Source: an uncultured Eubacteriales bacterium
GTDB lineage: Bacteria > Bacillota > Clostridia > Oscillospirales > Acutalibacteraceae
Assembly (NCBI GenBank): GCA_934454845.1
Contig: CAKSGV010000009.1
Span: 7,008-71,007 of the forward strand
DNA: 64,000 nucleotides
Reading direction: 5' to 3'
In this document: positions 34,754-43,699 of the stretch, in pieces
Layout of the letters: every line of letters starts with the position of its first letter
Numbering within the stretch: the first letter of the stretch is position 1
Made by a program: the position numbers and the translations under genes
Notes under the pieces: model-generated
Databases searched by the model: none
Told to the model about the DNA's origin: nothing
Seen by the model: the letters and a program-made list of their open reading frames with translations, nothing else

Positions 34754-36379
34754 ATGGAAAATTATAAGGAACTTTTTATTATCATCTCTATGTTCTGCGG
34801 AATTATATCGGCGTTTTTCTCACTTGTGCGCCAATATCAAATGTTTCAGCAGAATTCTTATTTCCCCTCGAGATATTTTAAATGGCTGAAATCCTCCTAT
34901 TCGGTAGACGCGGCGGCAAGCGCGGTTGTATTCTGCATATCTTCCGTGCTTTATTCCTGCGGATACTATATTTTTCAGACCATAGTTTTAGCGCTGCTTT
35001 TAGGTTGGAGAATAGCTAACTGCATTTCGGTTTACAGAAGTTCTGTCAAAAAAATCGTTTTCACTTCAAGAATTATCCGCCTTTTTATCTCTTCGCTTTT
35101 AATCGAAAGCGTGCCGGCTGTAATTTATATGTCGCAGTTCGGCAGAAGAATAACAGTGGGATATGAAAATTTCTGCAGTATAATGCTTATAGTTTCACTA
35201 CTCTTTTCAACCCTCTCCCCGATACTCGTATTTTTATCCTGGGGGTTAAGCTATCCTTTGGAAAAAATAATTTCAAATTGGTTTATTTACGACGCAAGGC
35301 AGAAGCTTGAAAACAGCCCTGATCTTAAGGTTATAGGTATCACGGGAAGCTACGGAAAAACCACCACGAAATTCATCTTAACAAGAATGTTAAGCGAAAA
35401 GTATAATACCGTATGCACTCCGCAGAGCTTTAACACAACTATGGGCGTTGTAAGAACAATAAGAGAAAAGCTCACTCCGGCAACGGAAATTTTCGTCTGC
35501 GAAATGGGCGCTAAAAAGCCGAACGATATAAAAGAGATTTGTGATATTGTAAATCCCGATTTCGGAATTATCACAGCTGTCGGAGAACAGCACCTTGAAA
35601 CCTTTAAAACCATCGATAATGTTTATAAAACGAAGTTTGAGCTTGCCGACGCGGTGATAAAAAATAAAGGCATCTGCCTTTTAAATCACGACAGCGAAAA
35701 AATTGCCGAAAAAACTCAAAGCGGCGATAACATCGTGTTTTACGGCACAAACACCGATTACCGCGCCGAAAATATAACCTATTCCAAAAAAGGCTCCGAA
35801 TTTGATCTTATTTTAGGCTCAAAATCAATAAGAGTTTCAACTATGCTTTTAGGCAAGCACTCGGTAAGCGATATAGTCGCCGCGGCGGCTATGGCGGATA
35901 TGCTCGGAGTGGATATTAACGATATTGCTTTTGCGATATCCTCTTTAAAGCCCACGGAGCACCGCCTTGAATTAAAGCAGTTCAGCAACGGCTCGCTTAT
36001 TATTGACGACGCTTATAATTCAAACCCCGAGGGCTGTATTGAAGCGGTTGCAGTGCTTTCCTGCTTTAAGGGAATGAAAAAAACGATCATCACTCCCGGA
36101 CTTATAGAGCTCGGAGAAAAAGAACATACATATAATTATAATTTAGGTTTGGCCTGCGCCAAGGTGTGTGATTCGATAATACTTGTCGGCAGCCGCTACA
36201 GCGCTCCTATAAAAGAGGCTGTGCTTTCCACCGAGTTCGATCCCGAAAATCTTCATTGCACAAACAGCTTTGCAGAAGCACTTGAAATATTCGGTCCTAC
36301 GGCGGATGAAAACAGTGTTTGTCTTTTAGAAAACGATCTTCCCGATAATTATCTTTCCGAATCAAAAAGAAATCATTAA
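34754..36379 (+). CDS. Mur ligase family protein (MurF-like) with N-terminal membrane domain
   Basis: 541 aa. About 170 N-terminal residues contain four hydrophobic segments, followed by a Mur ligase core: ATP-binding GITGSYGKTTTK, central HRLE and DDAYNSNPEG, and a C-terminal glutamate-ligase domain with ITPGLIELGE. Classical MurF adds D-Ala-D-Ala to UDP-MurNAc-tripeptide and is soluble; the membrane anchor is unusual. Directly followed by ddl, which makes D-Ala-D-Ala, so the pair forms a module. Confidence 0.85.
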   Translation: MENYKELFIIISMFCGIISAFFSLVRQYQMFQQNSYFPSRYFKWLKSSYSVDAAASAVVFCISSVLYSCGYYIFQTIVLALLLGWRIANCISVYRSSVKKIVFTSRIIRLFISSLLIESVPAVIYMSQFGRRITVGYENFCSIMLIVSLLFSTLSPILVFLSWGLSYPLEKIISNWFIYDARQKLENSPDLKVIGITGSYGKTTTKFILTRMLSEKYNTVCTPQSFNTTMGVVRTIREKLTPATEIFVCEMGAKKPNDIKEICDIVNPDFGIITAVGEQHLETFKTIDNVYKTKFELADAVIKNKGICLLNHDSEKIAEKTQSGDNIVFYGTNTDYRAENITYSKKGSEFDLILGSKSIRVSTMLLGKHSVSDIVAAAAMADMLGVDINDIAFAISSLKPTEHRLELKQFSNGSLIIDDAYNSNPEGCIEAVAVLSCFKGMKKTIITPGLIELGEKEHTYNYNLGLACAKVCDSIILVGSRYSAPIKEAVLSTEFDPENLHCTNSFAEALEIFGPTADENSVCLLENDLPDNYLSESKRNH

Positions 36380-36392
36380 AGAGGTTATTATA

Positions 36393-37577
36393 ATGAAAAC
36401 TAATATCGCAGTATTTTTCGGGTGCCGCTCGGTAGAGCACGAGGTTTCTATCATTTCAGCGGTCCAGGCTATGAATTCTATCGATAAAACAAAATACGAG
36501 GTGATCCCCGTATATGTTTCCAAGGAAAGCGAAATGTTTTCTTCACCGCTGCTCTTCGATATCGATAACTATAAGCAGGATCTTAAAAAGCTTACCGAAA
36601 AATGCGATAAGGTAACATTTGTAAGATCAAAAAATAAGGTATTTATGAAAACACTTTCAAGCGGTCTTTTCAAAAAGCCAAAGGAAATTCCCGTTGACCT
36701 CGCTTTCCCAATTGTTCACGGAACAAACTGTGAAGACGGAACAATGGCGGGATATTTCGAATTTTTAGATATTCCCTATATCAGTTGCGATATTGTCTCG
36801 GCGGCTGTGGGAATGGATAAAGCCGTGTTTAAAAGCGTTCTTAAATCGGCAGATCTTCCCGTACTTGACTGCATCGTATTCAGATCGAGGGAATATGCGG
36901 CAGATAAGCAGAGCATACTTGATAATTTAAGCGAAAACATAGGATTTCCTATGATAATAAAGCCGGCAAATTTAGGATCGAGCGTGGGAATAACAAAGGT
37001 AAACTCCTTCTCCGAGCTCGACAGTGCAATTATGCTCGCCTGCTCGTTTGCAGAAAAAATCCTTGCCGAAAAGGCCGTAACCGCTTTAAGGGAGATAAAC
37101 TGCTCTGTTTTAGGCGACGCGGACAGTTGCATTTCAAGCGTTTGCGAAGAGCCTTTTATGCATGACGAAATACTTTCCTATGCCGATAAATACGAAGGTT
37201 CCTCAAAATCCAAAGGTATGGCGTCGCTCGGAAGAAAAATACCCGCCAATATAAGCGAAGAGCTTTCAGACAAGATTAAATCGGTTTCTGAAAAAATTAT
37301 GAAAGTAACAGGAGCAAGCGGAGTTGTTAGGATAGACTATCTTCTCGACACTAAGACAGGCGAATTTTTCGCTAACGAAATAAACACTATTCCGGGATCC
37401 CTTGCATTCTATCTCTGGGAAGCGACGGGAATCAGCTACACCGAGCTTATCGACAGGCTTGCATCAATAGCATTCAAGCGCCACAGAAATCGTGAAAACC
37501 TCACGTTCGGAATTAAGACCAATATTCTTTCGGGCGTAGGCTTCGGCTCTAAAGGATCTAAAGGATCGAAATTTTAA
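36393..37577 (+). CDS. ddl: D-alanine--D-alanine ligase family protein
   Basis: 394 aa, longer than usual Ddl (about 350). N-terminal FFGCRSVEHEVSIIS, ATP-grasp segments PMIIKPANLGSSVGI and VVRIDYLLDTKTGEFFANEINTIPG (split), typical of Ddl/Van ligases. Note CRSVEHEVS in place of GxSxEHEVS. The last residue codon overlaps the next gene's ATG by one base. Acts with the MurF-like neighbour; whether the product is D-Ala-D-Ala or a D-Ala depsipeptide cannot be read here. Confidence 0.9.
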   Translation: MKTNIAVFFGCRSVEHEVSIISAVQAMNSIDKTKYEVIPVYVSKESEMFSSPLLFDIDNYKQDLKKLTEKCDKVTFVRSKNKVFMKTLSSGLFKKPKEIPVDLAFPIVHGTNCEDGTMAGYFEFLDIPYISCDIVSAAVGMDKAVFKSVLKSADLPVLDCIVFRSREYAADKQSILDNLSENIGFPMIIKPANLGSSVGITKVNSFSELDSAIMLACSFAEKILAEKAVTALREINCSVLGDADSCISSVCEEPFMHDEILSYADKYEGSSKSKGMASLGRKIPANISEELSDKIKSVSEKIMKVTGASGVVRIDYLLDTKTGEFFANEINTIPGSLAFYLWEATGISYTELIDRLASIAFKRHRNRENLTFGIKTNILSGVGFGSKGSKGSKF

Positions 37578-38764
37578 TGACGGACATCTTAATAAAACTT
37601 TTTGTAAAGCAAGGCAAAAGCAGCGATAAAAAAGCTTTAAGAAAACAGTACGGAACCCTCGGCTCTTATGTGGGCATCTTCTGTAACTTCCTTTTAGGCT
37701 TTTTTAAAATTCTTATAGGTATTATCACTTCAAGTATCTCTGTTACGGCTGACGGTCTTAACAATATGTCCGATATCGGCTCTTCGGTGATAACGCTTAT
37801 AGGCTTCAGGCTGTCCGATAAGCCTGCCGACCGAGAGCATCCTTTCGGCCACGGAAGAATGGAATATGTTTCGGCGTTTACCGTTTCTCTTATTATTTTA
37901 ACAGTCGGTGCGGAGCTGCTTATTTCTTCGGTAAAAAAGCTGTTTTCGGGAAATTTGCCAGATAATAAGCCGTGGTACCTCTTCGCGATACTTGTTTTTT
38001 CGATACTTTTAAAACTCTGGCTTTCTTTTTTTAACAGGAAATTAAGCAAAAAAATAGACTCTTCCGCTTTGCTTGCCGCCGCCAAAGACAGCGAAAGCGA
38101 CTGCATTTCCACCCTTGCCGTTTTGATTTCCGCGGTCATTGTAAGATTTGTAAATGTTCCTTTCGATCTCGACAGCGCAATGGCTTCGCTCGTTTCGCTG
38201 TTTATCATTAAATCGGGCATTTCCTCCGCAAAAGGCGTGCTTGATGAAATTCTCGGAAAGCCTCCAGAGGAAGAAACGGTTAAAGAGCTTGAAAGCGAGA
38301 TTATGAAGTTTGACGGATTTTTGGGAGTCCACGATCTGCTCGTTCACGATTACGGTCCGGGAAGAAAATTTGCCTCTGTTCATGTGGAAGTGCCGCAGGA
38401 GGCGGATATAGTTTCAACTCACGAAAAAATAGACCTTTGTGAAAGGCTGGTCACAGAAAAAACAGGGATAAGCCTTGTTATACATATGGATCCCGTTGAC
38501 ACTAACGACGAAAATGTCAAAAAAGCAAAATCACAACTGATAAGGGTAATTCATGCTATCGATAAAAGACTTGATCTTCACGATTTTCGAATGACCCCCT
38601 CTTCAAAGCTGCGCACAAATCTTATTTTTGATGTGGTAGTTCCTCAGAATTTTGAAATGAGTAAAAAAGAGCTGATAAGCACGATAAATGCCGGAGCAAA
38701 AGCCTGTGATCCGTCTTACCACTGCATTGTTACTATAGACAGGGATTTTACAGGCAAATTATGA
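37577..38764 (+). CDS. Cation diffusion facilitator (CDF) family transporter
   Basis: 395 aa with six membrane helices and a cytoplasmic C-terminal domain. Metal-site residues in TADGLNNMSD and DSESDCIS, and the loop HPFGHGRMEYVSA are diagnostic. Exports Zn, Fe, Mn or Co in exchange for protons; the NNMSD and DxxxD pattern fits a Mn- or Zn-type exporter, not certain. The C-terminal ACT-like extension (about 300-395) is longer than in minimal CDFs. Confidence 0.88.
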   Translation: MTDILIKLFVKQGKSSDKKALRKQYGTLGSYVGIFCNFLLGFFKILIGIITSSISVTADGLNNMSDIGSSVITLIGFRLSDKPADREHPFGHGRMEYVSAFTVSLIILTVGAELLISSVKKLFSGNLPDNKPWYLFAILVFSILLKLWLSFFNRKLSKKIDSSALLAAAKDSESDCISTLAVLISAVIVRFVNVPFDLDSAMASLVSLFIIKSGISSAKGVLDEILGKPPEEETVKELESEIMKFDGFLGVHDLLVHDYGPGRKFASVHVEVPQEADIVSTHEKIDLCERLVTEKTGISLVIHMDPVDTNDENVKKAKSQLIRVIHAIDKRLDLHDFRMTPSSKLRTNLIFDVVVPQNFEMSKKELISTINAGAKACDPSYHCIVTIDRDFTGKL

Positions 38765-38860
38765 AAATAAGCCTATTTAAGCTTTTTACTTAATTTTATT
38801 AAATAAAATTGCAAATGAGCTTTAAATTTGCCGAATTTTTCAAAATAAAATGAAATTTAG

Positions 38861-38889
38861 TTGACTAAACTTAAATTTTTTATTATAAT
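38861..38889 (+). promoter_or_regulatory. Promoter of the amino-acid ABC importer
   Basis: TTGACT, 17 nt, TATAAT, about 46 nt before the ATG of the binding protein. Confidence 0.8.
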
Positions 38890-38935
38890 AAATCAGTAAA
38901 ATTTAATTCATAAGTTTATGAAAGGATCGTTTTTT

Positions 38936-39715
38936 ATGAAAAAGTTTATTGCTCTTTTAATGAGCGTGCTTATGCTCTCAGCCGTTTTCGCAGGCTGCGG
39001 AGAAAAGAAAGAAGACGGTAAGAAAGACAACAAATCATCCAAAGTTTGGGTAATCGCTACAGATACTGCGTTCAATCCCTTTGAGTACACCGATGCTTCG
39101 GGTAACTTTGTAGGTATAGACGTTGATGTCCTTGCAGCTATCGCAAAGGATCAGAAATTTGAATATAAGCTCAATTCCCTCGGTTGGGACGCATCTATTG
39201 CCGCTTGCCAGGCAGGCCAGGCTGACGCTATGATTGCAGGCGCTTCTATCACTGAGAAAAGAAAGAACGAAGGCTGGATATTCTCCGACGGTTATTATAC
39301 CGCTACTCAGTGCATGACAGTTGCAAAAGATTCCGACATCAAATCTTTTGATGATATCAAAGGCAAAACAGTAGCCGTTAAAACAGGCACTATGGGTGCA
39401 ACTTACGCTGAAAGCCTTAAGGATAAATACGGATTTAAGATCACCTATCTTGAAGACTCCCCGACAGTTTATCAAACTGTTATCGGCGGCCAGGCGGCAG
39501 CTCTCTTTGAAGATACCCCTGTTATGAAGGCTTCTATCAAGAGCGGCGACCTTGCGCTTAAAGTCATTGAGAGCTCCGAAAACGAAGGCGCTCCTTACGG
39601 TCTTGCAATATTCAACAAGGATAATCAGGAATTTCTCGATCTCTTTAATGCAGGTCTTAAAAACATCAAGGCAAGCGGAGAGTATGATAAAATTATCGAG
39701 AAATATCTCGGCTGA
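38936..39715 (+). CDS. Amino-acid ABC transporter substrate-binding lipoprotein
   Basis: 259 aa from ATG 38936 (AAAGGA upstream). Lipobox FAGC, then a SBP_bac_3 domain: ATDTAFNPFEYTDASGNFVGIDVD, GWDASIAACQAGQADAMIAG (split), and KTVAVKTGTMGATYAE. Ligand residues suggest a polar amino acid or glutamine/cystine-type ligand; exact substrate unknown. First gene of a three-gene importer. Confidence 0.92.
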   Translation: MKKFIALLMSVLMLSAVFAGCGEKKEDGKKDNKSSKVWVIATDTAFNPFEYTDASGNFVGIDVDVLAAIAKDQKFEYKLNSLGWDASIAACQAGQADAMIAGASITEKRKNEGWIFSDGYYTATQCMTVAKDSDIKSFDDIKGKTVAVKTGTMGATYAESLKDKYGFKITYLEDSPTVYQTVIGGQAAALFEDTPVMKASIKSGDLALKVIESSENEGAPYGLAIFNKDNQEFLDLFNAGLKNIKASGEYDKIIEKYLG

Positions 39716-39806
39716 TAATCTTTACTCTTTTAGTTAAAATATAGTTGCGGAGCACCGTAGGAAAATGCGGTGTTCCGCTTTTGTCACGAAAGGAGGAACC
39801 GTTCCG

Positions 39807-40475
39807 ATGTGGAGTATTATTACCGATTACGGCCATTTGCTTCTGCGGGCTATGGGCAAAACTTTGTTGCTTGCCCTTTGCGGCCTGTTTTTCGCATGCA
39901 TATTAGGTCTTTTCTTCGGAATTTTAAGCGTTCTGAAAAATAAAGTAAGCAGAGCGATTGCTACCGTATTCGTTGATGTTATACGAGGCGTCCCGATGAT
40001 AGTCCTCGCTTTCTTCATTTATTTCGGTATCCCTTATTTTTTCAAAAATTATCTGAATTCGCCTATCACCCTTTCAGGTCTTCAGGCAGGTACGATAGCG
40101 CTCGCGCTTAACTGCGGCGCTTATATGGCCGAGATCATAAGAGCGGGTATCCAATCTGTCGATAAAGGTCAGATGGAGGCGGCGAGAAGTCTCGGCCTTA
40201 CTTATTCAAAAGCTATGAGCAAGGTCGTTATGCCGCAGGCTATCAAAACTATGATACCGAGCATTATCAACCAGTTTATTATCACTCTTAAGGATACCTC
40301 TATTCTTTCGGTTATAGGCTTCCCGGAGCTCGTAAATTCCGCTAAGAATATTATTTCGATAACTTTCAAGTCTTTCCAGACCTGGCTTATCGTCGGTATT
40401 ATGTACTTTATAATCATTGAGATCCTTTCAAAGATTGCGAAAAAACTTGAAAGGAGGCTTAACCGTGGCCGTTAA
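39807..40475 (+). CDS. Amino-acid ABC transporter permease (HisM/GlnP family)
   Basis: 222 aa from ATG 39807 after AAAGGAGG. Five hydrophobic segments, a DVIRGVPMIVLAFFIYFG segment and the EAA loop QMEAARSLGLTYSKAMSKVV that docks on the ATPase. About 90 nt after the binding-protein gene; overlaps the ATPase gene by 11 nt. Confidence 0.93.
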   Translation: MWSIITDYGHLLLRAMGKTLLLALCGLFFACILGLFFGILSVLKNKVSRAIATVFVDVIRGVPMIVLAFFIYFGIPYFFKNYLNSPITLSGLQAGTIALALNCGAYMAEIIRAGIQSVDKGQMEAARSLGLTYSKAMSKVVMPQAIKTMIPSIINQFIITLKDTSILSVIGFPELVNSAKNIISITFKSFQTWLIVGIMYFIIIEILSKIAKKLERRLNRGR

Positions 40476-41211
40476 TAAAGAAAATGTTAAAATTCATGTT
40501 GAGTCGCTCAAAAAATATTTTGATAAATTAAGCGTTCTTGAAGATATCTCCACAGATATTTATGAGGGCGAAGTTGTCGTTATTATCGGGCCCTCGGGCA
40601 GCGGTAAGTCCACATTCCTGAGATGTATGAACAGACTTGAAGATATTACCGACGGCACTATTATTGTTGACGGTTATAATATCTCCGATAAAAAGGTGGA
40701 TATAAATAAGGTAAGAGAAAATATCGGAATGGTTTTTCAACACTTCAATCTCTTTAAAAATCTTTCTGTTATCGATAACCTTATGCTTGCCCCTGTTCAG
40801 CTTAAAAAGAAAACTAAGGATGAAGCAAGAGAGCTCGCTCTCAATATGCTTAAAAAGGTCGGTCTTGAAGACAAGGCAGATGTTTTCCCGTCGAAGCTTT
40901 CGGGCGGACAGAAGCAGCGCGTAGCTATTGCGCGCGCGCTTTGTATGAACCCCGATATTATGCTTTTTGATGAGCCAACAAGTGCGCTTGATCCCGAAAT
41001 GGTAGGAGAAGTACTCAATGTTATGAAACAGCTCGCTGCCGACGGTATGACCATGGTGATCGTAACCCACGAAATAGGCTTTGCAAAAGAGGTTGCGGAT
41101 AGGGTAATATTTATGGACGGCGGATTTATAGTCGAAGAGGGAACCCCCGATGAAGTTATAAATCATCCTCAAGCCCAAAGAACCATTGATTTTTTGAATA
41201 AGGTTTTATAA
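40465..41211 (+). CDS. Amino-acid ABC transporter ATP-binding protein (GlnQ family)
   Basis: 248 aa, GTG start behind AAAGGAGG located inside the permease gene. Walker A GPSGSGKST, Q-loop MVFQHFNLF, signature LSGGQKQR, Walker B IMLFDEPTSALD and H-loop VTHEIGFA. Energises the importer. Confidence 0.95.
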   Translation: MAVNKENVKIHVESLKKYFDKLSVLEDISTDIYEGEVVVIIGPSGSGKSTFLRCMNRLEDITDGTIIVDGYNISDKKVDINKVRENIGMVFQHFNLFKNLSVIDNLMLAPVQLKKKTKDEARELALNMLKKVGLEDKADVFPSKLSGGQKQRVAIARALCMNPDIMLFDEPTSALDPEMVGEVLNVMKQLAADGMTMVIVTHEIGFAKEVADRVIFMDGGFIVEEGTPDEVINHPQAQRTIDFLNKVL

Positions 41212-41216
41212 AAGCT

Positions 41217-41246
41217 AAAGACTCTCTGAATAAGAGAGTCTTTAAT
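41217..41246 (+). terminator. Terminator of the amino-acid importer operon
   Basis: 10-bp stem AAAGACTCTC / GAGAGTCTTT with a 7-nt loop, 5 nt after the last stop codon. Confidence 0.8.
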
Positions 41247-41249
41247 TTC

Positions 41250-41310
41250 GTAAAAGCCCTGCCTTTCGGCTTAAGGGAAGCGACACGGCGCAAGCCGTGA
41301 CAAAAAGGGA
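41250..41310. repeat. GC-rich hairpin element, possible interspersed repeat
   Basis: A short patch richer in G and C than its surroundings, with the GNRA-loop hairpin CACGGC-GCAA-GCCGTG and an outer CCCT/AGGG pairing. No gene frame. It has the look of a small interspersed palindromic element, but only one copy is in the window. Confidence 0.3.
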
Positions 41311-41328
41311 AAAAATATATAGTTGACT

Positions 41329-41604
41329 AAAAAAAACAGCCGCAGAAACACACTGCGACTGACTTTATTTTTTAATTGATTTATATATATTAAATTTTCC
41401 GATACTTTAAATTATTTGTACATCGGACCCACCTATTTCTTTTATTTGATTTGATGCTTTAATCTTAGAGTTAACATTCAAATCACCTTTTGGAAAATTT
41501 TAAAATTCGTAATATTTGGGCTTTACATACCCATCGGACTCAATCCTTTCTGAATTTACGAAACAAGCTTAACTATCCTTCGGACTCACCTCTTTCTTTT
41601 TTCT
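41329..41604 (-). ncRNA. Unrecognised transcript with promoter, repeats and terminator
   Basis: A leftward unit of about 276 nt without a convincing protein gene. It has a perfect promoter (41611-41639) and ends in a strong terminator: stem AGTCGCAG / CTGCGGCT (41338-41345 with 41353-41360) then eight T. Inside, three spaced units each contain an AGAAA-purine-rich stretch followed by GTCCGA (minus strand; at 41585-41580, 41539-41534 and 41429-41424). Tiny ORFs with ribosome-binding-like sequences exist (the longest is 11 codons). I do not recognise an Rfam family. Confidence 0.55.
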
Positions 41605-41610
41605 GTCTTT

Positions 41611-41639
41611 ATTATAATGCAAACTGCATTATTTGTCAA
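41611..41639 (-). promoter_or_regulatory. Consensus promoter with palindromic operator
   Basis: TTGACA (41639-41634), 17 nt, TATAAT (41616-41611) on the minus strand. An 8-3-8 perfect inverted repeat ATAATGCA-AAC-TGCATTAT (41614-41632) fills the spacer and overlaps the -10, placed as a repressor site would be. Confidence 0.75.
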
Positions 41640-41707
41640 GTGTTTTTTAAAAACTTTTGTGTAAATTAATTAAAAACTTTAAATTTCCCGCTTTTTTATC
41701 TAAACTG

Positions 41708-41736
41708 TTGACTAATATAAAAATTTGGATTAAAAT
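41708..41736 (+). promoter_or_regulatory. Promoter of the DUF1292 gene
   Basis: TTGACT, 17 nt, TAAAAT; AAAGGAG follows before ATG 41764. Confidence 0.75.
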
Positions 41737-41763
41737 ATAGTAAAACAAAAAAAGGAGAAAATT

Positions 41764-42075
41764 ATGAGTGAAGATATAAATAATGAGGCGTATGATCCCG
41801 ATCTTATCACATTATCCGATGATGAGGGAAAGGAATACACATTTGAAGTATTAGACGCTATTGAAACAGATGAAAGCAGATATCTCGCCTTGCTTCCTAC
41901 CTATGAGGATCCGAAAAAAATGCTCGAAGATTCCGGGGAATTGGTAATAGTCAAAGTAGAAGAAGAAAACGGCGAGGAATACTACTGCGAGATTGAAGAC
42001 GACGACGAATATGAAACTATCGCCGACGCTTTTGTAGACAGACTTGAAGATTTTTTTGAAATCGACGAAAAATAA
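41764..42075 (+). CDS. DUF1292 family protein
   Basis: 103 aa, strongly acidic. LITLSDDEGKEYTFEVLD and RYLALLPTYEDP match DUF1292 (YrzB/UPF0473), a small protein conserved in Firmicutes with unknown function. Its last codons carry the promoter of the 6S RNA gene. Confidence 0.85.
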   Translation: MSEDINNEAYDPDLITLSDDEGKEYTFEVLDAIETDESRYLALLPTYEDPKKMLEDSGELVIVKVEEENGEEYYCEIEDDDEYETIADAFVDRLEDFFEIDEK

Positions 42076-42088
42076 CATATAATATAAT
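42056..42088 (+). promoter_or_regulatory. 6S RNA promoter inside the end of the DUF1292 gene
   Basis: TTGAAA (42056-42061), 16 nt, TATAAT (42078-42083), with an overlapping second TATAAT at 42083-42088. The predicted start falls at about 42090, the first paired base of the RNA. Confidence 0.6.
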
Positions 42089-42089
42089 A

Positions 42090-42279
42090 TCCTGCCCTGT
42101 TCGCGAATCGATGCTGTTATAACCCTACAAGCTTTATTAAAGGAGTCAGGTTTCGGGCGGCGGGCCTGCAGACCTCCCGCGGCGGTGCCGAGTTCGGAAG
42201 AAGGGAGCGCGAAACCGTTCGACAGACATCCACCTGGATTAATTTCAGGTTATTAAAAGCCGTTACGGCAGGGCGGGAT
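42090..42279 (+). ncRNA. ssrS: 6S RNA
   Basis: About 190 nt. The ends TCCTGCCCTG and CAGGGCGGGA pair over 10 bp, and the interior forms a long rod (GTTTCGGGCGGCGGG region with the later CCCGCGGCGG and GCGCGAAAC regions) with a large central bubble. Firmicute 6S-like segments include ACCCTACAAGC, AAAGGAGTC and ATCCACCTGG. 6S RNA binds sigma-A holoenzyme and mimics an open promoter. Identified by pattern and fold, not by a covariance search. Confidence 0.75.
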
Positions 42280-42301
42280 CTCATTAAAAGGAGAAAACTT
42301 T

Positions 42302-42871
42302 ATGAAAAAATCCGTTAAAATAACCATTATTGTAGTTGCGATTGTCGCCGTTTTGGCGCTGATTATCGGCGGTACTTACAACAGCCTTTATTCAAAAAGA
42401 GAATCAGTTGAAAATGCAAGATCGGATATCTCGACACAGATCCAGCGCAGAGCAGACCTTATCCCCAATTTTGTTAATTCCGTAAAAGGTTACACGAAAT
42501 ACGAGGGCGATACCTATAAAGCTGTAACCGAGGCGAGAGCTTCGGTAGGAAATGCCAAAACCACCGAAGAGCAGCAGAATGCTAACGATGAACTTAACCG
42601 CGCGATAGATGTATGGGTAAATGCTGTAACCGAAAATTATCCTGAGCTTAAAGCGGACAGTCAGTTTACAGCTCTTCAGGATGAGCTTGCCGGTACAGAA
42701 AGCAGAATTGCAACTGCAAGAAAAGACTTTAACAAAACAGTCAAGGAATACAACACTTCTGTCGGAAAATTCCCTAAAAATATAATTGCTTCTATGTTCG
42801 GCTTTGAAAAAGAGGCTTATTTTGAGGGAACTGCCGATTCTTCATCCGTTCCGCAGGTAAGCTTTGATTAA
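42302..42871 (+). CDS. lemA: LemA family protein
   Basis: 189 aa. One N-terminal membrane helix, then the helical LemA domain: IQRRADLIPNFVNSVKGYTKYE, ARKDFNKTVKEYN and FPKNIIASMFGF. Membrane-anchored protein of unclear role, commonly paired with a TPM-domain protein as here. RBS AAAGGAG. Confidence 0.93.
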   Translation: MKKSVKITIIVVAIVAVLALIIGGTYNSLYSKRESVENARSDISTQIQRRADLIPNFVNSVKGYTKYEGDTYKAVTEARASVGNAKTTEEQQNANDELNRAIDVWVNAVTENYPELKADSQFTALQDELAGTESRIATARKDFNKTVKEYNTSVGKFPKNIIASMFGFEKEAYFEGTADSSSVPQVSFD

Positions 42872-42873
42872 TT

Positions 42874-43677
42874 ATGAAGAAAAACTTTAAAAAATTCTCG
42901 GGGCTGTTAGCTCTGTTCCTTGTCATCCAGGTGTTTTTCTGCTCTTGCTCGGAATCCAAAAAATATCCTGACGCCACTAAGGAATTTTTTGTAAACGATT
43001 TTGCAAATGTTTTATCCGATTCCACCAAAAGCGAAATAATATCCCGCTCGGCAGCGCTTTCGGAAAACAAAGAAGTCAAAGCGCAGGCGGTCGTCGTCAC
43101 CGTAAAAGACACGGGAGACGAAGAGATATCCGACTATGCACTTAATCTCGGAAGAGAATGGGGAGTCGGCGACAGCGAAAAGAATAACGGCGTGATGATA
43201 GTGCTCGCAACGGAGCAAAGAGAAATTCAGATCTCCGTGGGATACGGACTCGAGGGCGCTATTCCTGACAGCAAAGCCGGAAGAATTATAGATACTTACG
43301 GAATTCCGTACCTTAAAAAAGACGATTTTGACAAAGGCGTTCTCGAAATTTACCGCTCGGTAATAAACGAGATATGTATCGAATACGGACTTGAGTACGA
43401 CGAAAGCTACACGCCTATCGATATGCTCGAATCCTCAAATTCCGACAGCAAAACTTCTTATTCAAAAAAGGTACTTATTTATTGGTTAGCTTTAATCGCG
43501 GTTGTCGCGATAATAGTGCTGATATTCGGTAAAAACTCGATAATATTCTTCGGCGGCGGATCTCGCGGAGGCTTTTTCGGAGGTTCTGGCTTCGGCAAAG
43601 GCTCCGGCGGATTTTCGGGAGGATTTTCCGGCGGAGGAGGCTCTTTCGGAGGCGGAGGGGCAGGCAGAGGATTTTAA
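42874..43677 (+). CDS. TPM-domain (YgcG family) membrane protein
   Basis: 267 aa. Signal peptide ending in a lipobox-like FCSC, an extracellular TPM domain (about 35-165: VNDFANVLSD, GVMIVLATEQREIQISVGYGLEG in part, DFDKGVLEIYRSV), a membrane helix (about 192-212) and a glycine/serine/phenylalanine-rich tail. Starts 2 nt after lemA. TPM proteins are linked to membrane stress and photosystem repair in other organisms; function here unknown. Confidence 0.88.
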   Translation: MKKNFKKFSGLLALFLVIQVFFCSCSESKKYPDATKEFFVNDFANVLSDSTKSEIISRSAALSENKEVKAQAVVVTVKDTGDEEISDYALNLGREWGVGDSEKNNGVMIVLATEQREIQISVGYGLEGAIPDSKAGRIIDTYGIPYLKKDDFDKGVLEIYRSVINEICIEYGLEYDESYTPIDMLESSNSDSKTSYSKKVLIYWLALIAVVAIIVLIFGKNSIIFFGGGSRGGFFGGSGFGKGSGGFSGGFSGGGGSFGGGGAGRGF

Positions 43678-43699
43678 TTTAAAAAAATTAAAAAAAGTA

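Noticed and set aside
40528..41178. Long leftward frame opposite the GlnQ-type ATPase
   Set aside because: Shadow of the ABC motifs on the other strand.
41400..41620. CRISPR-like array from the three GTCCGA-containing repeats
   Set aside because: Only three imperfect units, spacing unequal (about 46 and 110 nt), and a promoter and terminator frame them as one transcript.
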